This document shows positions 24,307-37,300 of a stretch of 64,000 nt of DNA, one piece after another. Numbering within the stretch: position 1 is the stretch's first letter; every line of letters begins with the position of its first letter. This DNA comes from Trichinella spiralis (lineage: Eukaryota > Nematoda > Enoplea > Trichinellida > Trichinellidae). Under the pieces are notes generated by a model, which was not told the DNA's origin, made no database searches, and saw nothing but the letters and a program-made list of their open reading frames with translations. Location: NCBI GenBank assembly GCA_000181795.3, contig CM012954.1, forward strand, positions 12,177,855-12,241,854. The letters run 5' to 3'. The position numbers were made by a program, and so were the translations under genes.

Positions 24307-25671
24307 ATGCGTCCGTCGCTTGTCAACCTCTTATCAATTGTCTTATTGGTGCAGTATACGGTCGGCGATCTGTACTTTATGGTCGAAAATGCGAAAGTCT
24401 TCCAATGTCGAGGAAGTCAGACATAAAACACAGCATAAGCAAAAAAATAAAATAAAATAAAATGAAATAAACATGTGCTGTACTGTCCGTTTACGTGGAT
24501 TTTTAATATTCTTCTTCTACTTTCAGTCAACAGCGTTCTGGATATACCTGAAAAAGAGATTCGCGTCACTGACACTCGCGGCCGTGAAGTTCACTACATA
24601 ACTGCCCCCGGAGAATTTGTCATCCATTTTGGCAAAATCAACGTCAAGCGCAACTTGCAGCATCTCGCCGGTGAAATTAGCATCAATCTGCAAGTACCAA
24701 TCGGCGGCGGCGGTCCATTTGGCATCAAATGGGACATACCGTATTCAGCGGTGCCGCAGAAAAAGTTGATTGGCGGTTATACATGCGATGCCCAATCTGG
24801 ATACGTTAAAGATGGCGATCGTAATGTTTGGTGAGTAAAATTTAAATATTGTTTATTCTGTTACTTTGTGATTATTGTTTTTTTGTGATTATAGCCGCTA
24901 TTGTGATTTATGCCAGTCGACTGCAAAAGTGGAAAGAGATTTGTCGTCTGGGCACAAGTTTTTACCAGAATTGGGCGGCAGTGAGCAAATGTTCAGCACA
25001 ATGTGCGCCGAAATTTCACCACGTACCTATACGCTCACTCGAACTGTGCGTCTTCCATCTAAAGAAGAACTGCAAGAAATGGTCAACCAGAAATTCAACG
25101 GTATGGATTCCGGTTTGAAAAGCAAGTTCAAAATTGGAGTAAGACTTTCATATTTATATGGCATCTTTACGTCGACATTTTTTTTCTTCTTCTTGTAAAT
25201 TGTTATTTCATTAATAATTCTTTATTCAAGAAAGGAAAATTTCAAGTTTACTTGAACTTGAAATCAAGTCCCAACTCACCGCAAGATTCGGATAGTTTTT
25301 ATTCAAGCATCAAAGGTTGTCAGTGTTGCGCCAGAGGTGGAGGTGGTCTTTTCTGCCGTGGATGCAAGGAAAAATGCAAATCTCAATATGCCGAACAGTG
25401 TTTAGCTCCGGGCACGCAGACGGTTGCCTGTTACACTGTCGATTACAGTTTCAGAGCATCAGAAAATTATGGTGATGTGCAGAAATTTTTACGTGATAAC
25501 AATTTCGTCGACAATGGACCGTCGGCACCAATGGGCGGCGGTGTAGGAGGCGGTTCCGGTGGTAGCCAACATGCTTGCATCAACGCCATCAATAGTCCCA
25601 CCTATCAGCGCTATTGCAAAACTCGTTGGAACCCTGCTTTCTGTTGCAACTTGTGTCCCGGAATGTGCTAA
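24307..25671 (+). CDS. Putative secreted cysteine-rich protein, unknown family
   Basis: Exons 24527-24830, 24895-25138 and 25231-25671 are well supported by splice sites and frame. The first exon (24307-24415) is tentative. It supplies a signal-peptide-like start (MRPSLVNLLSIVLLVQYTVG) in the right phase but needs a weak donor (GGAA|GTCAGA). With it the protein has about 365 residues. Visible features are DIPEKEIRVTDTRGREVHY, a run of glycines before PFGIKWDIP, CRYCDLC across a splice, a dense cysteine block (CQCCARGGGGLFCRGCKEKC), a Gly-rich linker (GGGVGGGSGGS), and a last segment ending CCNLCPGMC. No C-terminal membrane helix is seen, so an extracellular disulfide-rich product is likely. 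I do not recognise the family. Possible poly(A) signals (AATAAA) lie near 25965. Confidence 0.7.
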
Positions 25672-26250
25672 TTGTCATATTTCTTGCTGGATTATCATTG
25701 CTCTATCTTGCTTTTCCATTTTTTCCTTTTTATTATTATCACCTTTTCGTCAAATTGACAATCTAAGCATAAAGTTTTATTTTTTATATTTCCAGATAAT
25801 TGCAAACTTAGCACATATTTTAATGGTATATTGCCACAAAAAAAGTGAAAGAAAAAACGTTTCACAGCGTTGTTTGCTTCGTCTGTCAAAATAAAAACTC
25901 CACCATTGTGCATCCGGTTGAAAATAAGTCATGCACTTTACAGAACGTCAACAGATGTAAACGAATAAAAAATAAATATTGCTTTTCATCGTTGATTTGT
26001 TGATCTTTTTGTTTGTCTTTCAATAATTTTATGAAAAAGTTTATGAAGTTATTACGTAACAAATCTTGAAAATCATTAAAGATATTTACAGTAAATTCAA
26101 TAGCTGTACTTGTAATGTGAAAGGCTCTTAATTAGAATAAGTTTTAAAATACAGTGGCGTTATTTAGAGTTTCGTTTTAATCTCTTTTTTACTTTAAGAT
26201 CATTATCGTTTGGTTAACTTATTTCATACTGTTCATTTTTTCAGACCGAT
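25672..26250. other. Intergenic, 3' flank / promoter
   Basis: AT-rich sequence holding the presumed 3' UTR of the Cys-rich gene (AATAAA near 25965) and then the 5' flank of the small gene, ending in a strong acceptor at 26244. Confidence 0.5.
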
Positions 26251-26713
26251 ATGATTCACCTCATAATCGGTATCCTGTTTTTTCTCTGTTTTACGATATT
26301 GTTGTTGTTATGTACAAACGTAAGTTTACATAATTATTTTGTTCATCTTTATTCTGTTTTGATGAGTGATATTTTATACATCTCTTATTGCAGAAAGGCA
26401 CTTTGTCTGGTGGCCAAATTCCCCCTGCTGTCGAGAAGCTAAACGTATTTTTTTTTGTTGCATTATGTTGTAATTTAAAAAAGTGATATTATTTTCCAGG
26501 ATTCGTCACCCACTAAGGATGAGTCGCCGCCGCAAAGCGTTGTATGCGTTTGTTATAATTGTGGCTGAATTTAACAAGTGATTTTTTTAATTTTAGACTG
26601 GAAAGTCGGTTGAACAGCAAGTTGAGCAGAAAACTTTAACAACAACGAACTCTACTGATGTAAAATCCCAAGAAGACTCCACATTGATGGTGTCTTTTGA
26701 ACATCCTAATTGA
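26251..26713 (+). CDS. Small membrane-anchored or secreted protein, four exons
   Basis: Four short exons, all joined in phase 0: 26251-26319, 26394-26444, 26500-26538 and 26597-26713, giving 91 residues. The first exon encodes MIHLIIGILFFLCFTILLLL, a signal peptide or signal anchor. The rest is polar and Ser/Thr/Gln/Glu-rich (GGQIPPAVEKLN, DESPPQSTGKSVEQQVEQ, ending MVSFEHPN) with one N-S-T sequon. Every intron has an AG acceptor after a pyrimidine tract. Two donors (GTATTT, GTTGTA) are weak. A good acceptor six bases before the ATG suggests a 5' UTR intron or spliced leader. No family recognised. It has the look of a fast-evolving small secreted or type II/III membrane protein. Three of its four exons are too short to be found by ORF length alone. 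Confidence 0.6.
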
Positions 26714-27771
26714 ATAATACCACCGTATTGAAAGCATTGTTAAAGATGTAGCCCAATGTAGTTTTTAGTAATTTTATGCATTTATACATATCATTCATGT
26801 ATCACATATTTTAGCGGTAGTTAATTAAAAATGTTATCATCATTTGTTTGATTGATTGTTTGTTTGTAAAATCTTTGCTTAATGTATAAAGCAGGGGTTT
26901 TCAACTGCTACTTTTTGAGTTAACAAATTCCATCAATACCTTACAATTAAACTTTTTTATAAATTAGCGTGCACCGCGACAAAACGGTTGCAGTCCATTA
27001 TTTTAAACAAACACTGCAAGTAATCTGACGAGCTTGTCCGTAATTATTGTCTGAATCTGTGCTAGTGAATAGTACACTGCTTGTTCATCAACATAAAAAC
27101 AGTTAACAGTCACTCAGGCCCGGATAATGTAAAACTAGTACTTCACAGATCGCCTATTGTCAAAACTACAAATGATTTACATAAGCTCAACTTTTGAATA
27201 ATGTTTTTCATAATCGAATCTTTTCAACAGCAATGATTCCTCATCAACATTGAATTTATCTATACGGTAATAAGTTTAATGAAAAAGATTTTCATTGAAA
27301 TATAAATTATAGAAATTATTATGATAAATAAAAATAAAATTTTCGAATAATATAAATTATCAATGTTGGTTTTTCAAATATATTGCCTTATATCCTTAAA
27401 CTTTCATTTTATGCAACATGGCTGGCGTAAAATGCATTTTATAACAAATATTAAGCAGTATATATGGTCAACCATCAACGTGAACTAATTTAATCATATA
27501 AGTTATAAAAGAAGCTGCAATTTCATTCAAAATATACAACCCAAAAAATATTTTTTACACGTCATACATTAAATACTAATTCTACGGCATTCTTTTCATT
27601 TATATTACTAAAAGTGTAAAAGCTGCTAATAAATATTTCGTGAATATTACTTTTTAAAATTACGTTTCACTTTTTCAAAATAGTGTTACAGTTTAATTTC
27701 AATAAACAAAAGAATTTTCAATCCAATTTTATTCATCATTTCACATTGCCTCAGTGTGATTTAGCATTGTA
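26714..27771. other. Intergenic
   Basis: AT-rich sequence between two convergent genes. No ORF or repeat that I would defend. Confidence 0.5.
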
Positions 27772-28616
27772 TCACATGCCTTTTGTCTTTGCTGCAAGAC
27801 GTTTTGCTCTTTCATCACCAATGGACAGCTTAATTCCTTTGCACGAAGGAAGACTAATCAATGGATCTTTACCTTTACCAATGACAAATATATAATTCAA
27901 ACGTGTGGCAAATGTGCTTCCTGTGGTATCTCGAACGTGGACAATATCAAAAGAACCAGGATGACGTTCGCGATGAGTGATAATTCCAACTCGTCCTACG
28001 TTATGACCACCAGTCACCATACATACATTGCCGGTATCGAATTTCACAAAGTCTACAATTTTGTTTTTCTCAATGTTGTACACAATGCTGTCGTTTGCTT
28101 TAATCAGTGGATCTGGATAGCGTATAGTTCGACCATCATGAGTAATAATCATTGGAATATTTTTCGGACCAACCATGACTTTCCTTACCTAAATACTCTA
28201 TCAAAATTAAATGAAAAATCGCAAACAAAAAACATTAGTACTTTGCATAATTTAAGCTTGGATTCTTCGTGAGAGATACGATGGACAACGTAACGGCCTT
28301 TCACATCATAAATTAGTCGAAAGTGTTCTCCCGTTCGGTCAATTGTGATCACATCCATGAAACCAGCAGGATAAGTAAGATCAGTGCGGACCTTTCCGTC
28401 AACTTTTATCAACCGCTGCATCATTATCTTTTTGGCTTCGTCATACGTCAGCGCGTACTTCAATCGGTTTCGAATAAACAAAATTAACGGTAAACATTCG
28501 CGGAGCTTGTGTGGACCAGGACTTGGTCTGGGAGCAAACGTCCCCGAAAGTTTATCCAACATCCAATGGCGTGGAGCATTAAGACGTTTCAAATGTTTCT
28601 TCGGACCTCGAGCCAT
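27772..28616 (-). CDS. rps-4: 40S ribosomal protein S4
   Basis: eS4, a structural protein of the small cytosolic ribosomal subunit. Two exons on the minus strand (28616-28242 and 28188-27772) give 263 residues, exactly the length of human RPS4X. It begins [20 protein letters not shown], contains the S4-type RNA-binding segment ([19 protein letters not shown]), and continues through [15 protein letters not shown] and [13 protein letters not shown] to the conserved [11 protein letters not shown] and FVIGKG. It ends [13 protein letters not shown]. The 53-base intron splits the gene after KLCK. It is divergent from HSP90 across a 1.8 kb spacer. Confidence 0.98.
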
Positions 28617-29712
28617 ATTTATTACTAAAATGAAACTGATACAAAAAGTTTATAAACTACAATATGAATTTTATTTCATTCCACAAATTGCAGCACAAAT
28701 GCAATCCTGGCGCGCAATTAATCAACTAACGTCAGCGAAATAGCTTAACGATATGCAGACAAACGGCGGACAGAAATCAAACTTTGGAAAAGCACTACAT
28801 AGTTAACAAAATATTTTTTGAAGTCTAAACGGTGAATAATAATAATTACAGACAAAGGGGAATCATTAACACACTTTTGTGTTACAAGAAATAACAATCG
28901 CGTTGGTCATACAGTAATATTGCATAAAGGTATAAATACAAAATAATTAGATAAAAATAATGAAATAAAAGGGGAAATGGTTTATAAAAATTCCCATTAC
29001 TCAATAATATAATTAATAAAATAATTATTTAAAGCATTTTCAAATAATGCGCATCTTTTGGCATGAAAAACAAAAATAAACACATTGGCAAATACAGTAT
29101 AAAATGAAAGTAATTAATGAAAAATTGCAAACTTATTAAATGCATTTTTTGAACTCGAATTTGATTAAGCATAATTTCTGTTTTTACATTGATTGGCAAT
29201 TATAAATGGAAATTGTTAATACTAACATAATAGCCGTTAAACACAATACTTCGACTTAAAACATGCATTCATGCTTTGAAAAATGTGCATTTTGTTATAT
29301 CAACTAAGAGCTGAGAAATTCAACGAACTGACACAATGAGTTAATGAAATATAAAGTTGTACAATTCATTGTTCTAAAAGGATGAATGACAAAATATATT
29401 CATTGTATAATGTTTGCGATTTACTCATCTTTCTTCCCATCCATGACTATATACATTCATTTGTCGAATATTATTATTTGCGTTAACACAAACTATTTTA
29501 AACATTAGAGAATCTTTTGATATTCAAATGTTTTTTGCGTACGGTTTTCACCATGAGGATGTACATTATTTACGACTCTTGCAGCTTTTGTAGATCAATG
29601 ATCAATTTTGAATATGTGAAAAGGCTTTGAAGAGTTATTTATTGTGAAATTTTCATGTCATGCTACAAACTTAATTTATAATAACTGTTCTCATTTTCAT
29701 TGATCTATAAAG

Positions 29713-29746
29713 TTCCAGAATTCCGCCTAATGGATGAATTCTGGAA
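29713..29746. promoter_or_regulatory. Perfect 11-bp inverted repeat with two TTCnnGAA sites
   Basis: TTCCAGAATTC at 29713-29723 and its exact reverse complement GAATTCTGGAA at 29736-29746 flank a 12-base loop. Each arm carries the heat-shock-factor dyad TTCnnGAA (29713-29720 and 29739-29746). It lies about 0.7 kb upstream of the HSP90 start codon. Confidence 0.55.
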
Positions 29747-30322
29747 TTTTGGTTTGAATTAAGAAATGAGATATAAAAAAGTCGAAGAAATTTCTAAATT
29801 AAAGCAATATTTATATTAAACAACAAAGAATTTAAGAAATTGTAGTATTAACTTTGTAGAATTTATCCAAAATAAATTTTTTTACTTAAAAAATCTTAGC
29901 TTTTAGATGTAATATAAGATAACGCTTAAACATTACTCATCATATCAACTTAAATTCGCATTGCTTTTTAGTAAATTTTACATTTCACCAAATATTCACC
30001 ACTTTTAATAGGATTTTTTAATTAAATATCATTAAAATATTTTTATTATTTAAATTTAAATAAAAATTGCAAATAATATTAATTATTTTATTAGAATAAT
30101 GAATAATCCTTTGTTTTTGTAATAAGGTCTTGCTTTTCTTTATCAAAAAATTCTGTAGAGGTCACAGTAGGATAATTCATTTGTTTCTAATTTTAAGCGA
30201 AATATTAATTTGAAAAATATTAGATTATTAAATCCTGATATATAAATTTACACTTGAATTTTTTATATTAATTTCACTCACCTTTCTTGCAATTTTAATG
30301 AAACATTTCTTGATTATCATTA

Positions 30323-30335
30323 GAAAATTCTAGAA
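30323..30335 (+). promoter_or_regulatory. Heat-shock element upstream of HSP90
   Basis: GAA-aa-TTC-ta-GAA is a perfect three-unit inverted array of the HSF recognition pentamer nGAAn. It lies about 90 bases upstream of the HSP90 ATG, in the usual core-promoter-proximal position for heat-shock genes. Confidence 0.8.
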
Positions 30336-30342
30336 ACTTTAG

Positions 30343-32966
<2,624 letters not shown>

Positions 32967-34328
32967 ATTAAGCAGAGATTGTTTACTTACAGTTATAGAT
33001 GGTCAATATTCTGAAATATGCTTATGAGAAATTATAATAAAATATTCTTTTTTTTTTACAATAGTGAAGTTGGCTTATGAGATCGAGTTGAAAATTATTA
33101 ATGTTAAATTAGAGCAACATCAAGTGATGACTACACGTTTTATTCACTCTTGAGTTCTAACGTAAGTGTTTTTGGAAAGAACGAACTTGTTTTCTCGAGA
33201 TGCCTAGCGAATTAAAAAAACAGGGTAATGTGTTGTTCTTTGTAAGTGGTACCTTTGTGAATAATGTTTTTTGAATAGTTTCTATTCAGTATTTACCAAA
33301 GAAAAATTTTTGAAGAACTAAAGTGAGCTTTACCGTTTCAGTAAGAAAACATTGCGAAATGCATTTCAGTTTCAGTTGTGCGTTTGTTTTAGACCAAAAA
33401 ATCTTCCAATTACTGATTAAAACAAAGATGCTGAAAAATAGTTTGCAGGTTTGCGCTTTGCAGATTGGCAACTAAGTTTTAACGTAAAGTCATTTCAGGC
33501 TGGTAGTATTTGTTTGAAAAATTGTTTCTCAACAATTTGCATATAATGTCAAAATTATTTTGCAATAACGTTTAACATTTTTATGTAAGTAGCTTGAATT
33601 TTATTTATCGCATTTGATGTGCTATTTGGAAATAATAATTCATTTAAGAAAGTAGTTCTAGATGAAACGAAACATTTTTGGGAAAGAAGTTGTAATGGTT
33701 TTCAAATGTACATTTATTACTATCCTCCAGAATACATGTATACAGAGGAAAAGTTTCATAAATGTGTGTACTGAACATATATGTATGTATTTAATTATAG
33801 ATCTTTATTTTTTAGTTACAGTTAAGAAAGTTTGCTTTGATAGGTTTTAGGTTTGCAAATTGTAGAGTAGTTGAACAGACAAATGGTAAATATGTTGATG
33901 ATGTTATGTGATCGTTGACCAATTTAAAGTGGCCAGAAACAGTTGATTGCTTGTCATAATGCTGTAATTATTATTGAACACACTGGCCGTTTATCGACCT
34001 CTGTGTGAAGAATGAATGATAAGAAAATTAATAAGAGAGAAAGCAAGCTTTTCGATGCTTTGCCGGGTCAAATATCAACTCTGCCAACAGGTGGCGTTAC
34101 GTTCAACGTAACGAATGATTTTCACCGGTGAAGCAGATTGTCGTCGATGAAGATTGGTACAGCTAGAATTTTTACAGGTCACTTTGCATTTGTATTTCAT
34201 TTTTAAGTTACAACCTAGAAGAGACCAACTGCATCTGTACATATGTATATGCGGGCATATGCGTATGCGTTCTTATGCATGTGCAAAGAAGCGAAATTTT
34301 ATTTCAACTACATTAATATATTATATTA
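32967..34328. other. Intergenic HSP90 / glypican
   Basis: HSP90 3' flank with AATAAA near 33036, then AT-rich sequence. The only distinct element seen is the 19-base palindrome at 34095-34113. Confidence 0.5.
34095..34113. promoter_or_regulatory. 19-base palindrome with ACGT cores
   Basis: CGTTACGTT-C-AACGTAACG has nine-base arms that are perfect reverse complements around one base. Each arm contains TTACGTT, resembling half or degenerate sites of bZIP factors. It is about 215 bases upstream of the putative glypican start codon. Confidence 0.4.
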
Positions 34329-37300
34329 ATGGAAATGGTAGATTTGTTTGGTTTAAAGTTTATTGATGTTGTCCAGCTTTACAGTCGACAGTTTCAAAAA
34401 ACGACGTCGACATTTTGTTTATTTTTACTTTTATCTACATCAACCGCTTCAGTAATAATGAATAAGAGTACTGATATGCGGTTTTCAAGAAAAGACTGCT
34501 CAAAGCGTATGGAAAATATACGAATTCGTTTGGATATGGATGACGATCACTACTACCGTGACTCTTCTTTTAAATCATTTGTTGCTGGTAAGCATGTGTT
34601 AGTTTTTTTTATTTTATTATTTTATCGAACAACAACAACAGTAAGCATATTTGTAATTTGAACTGGTATAAACAGTGCTGCTTTTCAAAGTGCTTGACAA
34701 TAGCACAAAGTCAACACTGTTGTTTTAGTTTATGAGAAAGCATGCCAAGCTGTCATCTTGTCAGATTGACTCAAGCACTAGATAAGCATTGTTTCCTTTG
34801 TTTTCTTGTCACTCAAGCGGAACAAGACCATCGACTGTGAACATCTGCTTGAAACGTAGAACTTTGTACACTTCCTGCCGATGGAATTTTTTGTTCTGTT
34901 GGCCAAAAATTTTTGGGACATCCGGCTTCAGAATTCTTTTTTCTTTTTGCATGCACATTTTGATAGCTAAATGCACGATTGGAAGTCTCTCACTGAAGTT
35001 GGAAATGATGAATTCGAGTCCCATCTCACCGATGTAGAAAAAACGGAACAGTTGTGTTAAATGGAAATATATTGATGTAAAGATAATAAGTGTTGCACAC
35101 CTGCTCTGAAAATATATTTCCATTTAAGTTTCATATTTCACTTCTACTTTATTAAAGTTGGAATATATATATATATTATATATTATATATTATATGCAGA
35201 CGGTATAAATATGTATGTGTATGAACAGTATATTTTCATTTAATAATTATCTGCAAGGTTCTTTGTTTTCTTTTTTTATATTTTGTTTTGTTTTACTTTT
35301 TTGTTTTTTCTTTTTTAGGTGATTATGTCAATGGGATGTGCGGATTCAACTTCACCTGCTGTTCGCAGAAAATCATTGTTGACCTGATCCAAAGTAGCAA
35401 GCTTCAATTAGCAGACTGGATTCGTACCGCTAACGCGCCACTGGTTCATTATTTAGCCGAACAACGAGTGCACATGACCGGTAAGCTTAAATTTTGCTTT
35501 CTCATATTGTCACTGATGCATATTCGGCGAAACCAATTTTCGGCATATTTAACTACAGTTGCATTGTTCAAATAGTCCAATTTTCTCTCTCTTTTTATTT
35601 TAATATTTTGCTCGTCTCAACCACCGGTGACCTTTACCAGATTGTGTCTTTGTTAATGCATAAACGCAACTAAAGATTTTTTGCGTAATATGAAATTCCT
35701 TTTTTTTCTTTGCTTTTTTTCACAATCACAAAAAAGGAAATTGTATTCTTTGTAACAAAGTGATCTATTTTTTGAACAGCTTTATTATAACTATTCTTTG
35801 AGCATTTATAAATGTTGGTGATATTAATAAGGCATTTATTTCGTATTAAATAGTAAATGTTAAACATTATTTTTGAAACATGAAAAGTTTCAATAAGTGT
35901 GAAATGAACATTTTTCTTATGCAGTAAGTCGGCGACGCATGTGGTATAAATTTCATGCTGTTTTATTTGATTTTATTTCAAAATGTTTCTTTCATGAATA
36001 TTCAATTATCATAAATTGAAATTAATTATTAACATACTATTGAAATTGATGATTTAACATTTTTTTTCCTTGCTTTGAAAAGTAACAATGATTTATTTCT
36101 TTTTGTTGAACTGAGCTTACTTTGAAAAAAATTTTAGACAGACAGGCATCATCCATTTCCAACAGGGGGAGTGGTTTATTTGAATGATAATGATAAAGAA
36201 TAATGGAAAATAAATTTCAAAAATGCCATTGAATATATTTCAATTTTTGAAACCTTTTGAATAAGAATAATTTTCCATATAAAAATAAATCGACGAAAGT
36301 GAAATTGGTGGTTTTTTTTACAAAAAGGAAAAAATGCGCGTCGACAGGCAGTACGGTATAGTATAATATAGTATAGTGGAGTGGAATTGGAATTGTTAAT
36401 GGTTTGGCATAAAAAGGCTTTCACTGAATGATCGTGATGATGATAAAGGTCATGAATATTGTGCTAGGATTATAAAGGAGCGGGTTGTCGGGTTGGTCTT
36501 TTCTTTTTCAATGGCGGTCAGTCAGTGGTTTTTAGCATCATGGTAAAGTTTGAATACTGCTCATGGGTTAGTGTTGCTAGTTTCCAGCCGAGATAATGAT
36601 CTTTTCATTTTTGGTCACCAACAGACGATACTGCTTGCTGGTGCAAATCACGTCACTGATGAGCAAGCGATTTCGTTAGAGGTCGACTGTGACATCTGAG
36701 TACAAAAGTAGTAATTCATTTTTTTCCTCTTTATGCCTTTTGTTACTATGTCACTATTATTCTGACTGACACTGACTTATTGGCCACTGTCAACCTTATT
36801 ATATATACATTTATTTTTTTTATCTTTTTTCATGTAAAAGTACAAACATAAATTGGCATATACATATATATATATATATTATTGTATTTATATTTATGTT
36901 TCTAGAACATAGTTTCTCATTTATTAAATGGGCAAACAGGAATAATAGCCGTGTTTTATCGTTTGTTCACTCGACTGAACCATAATCGCGTTGACACATC
37001 CTTTTGCACATAATTCATCTTTATCCTATTTGATCATCTGCGTGACTTTTGTTGTTTCCAGATAAAATTTGACATAATTTATCATCTTCTCATTTTTAAT
37101 AATCATTTCAAGATTTTATATTTCGAAATGTAATTTTCTTTTTAAGGGGGAATAATTTTTAAAAAAGAATTTTCAAATTCTACCTATTGTGATAATTTTG
37201 TTACAAGCATAAATTTCATTTGTAGAGCAGGTGAACATGTTGCTGTCGGAAGCGGAATTTGAAATTGGTCAAATGTTCAAAGAACACTTTCCACAAATTG

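Noticed and set aside
24473-24526. Direct start of the Cys-rich gene without the upstream exon (frame reading LLLLSVNS)
   Set aside because: It looks like a signal peptide, but the in-frame start would be GTG, and the sequence is the pyrimidine tract of a strong acceptor.
24307-25671. Cys-rich protein as an EFF-1/AFF-1-type cell fusogen
   Set aside because: It has no transmembrane segment, it is too short, and I cannot point to shared motifs.
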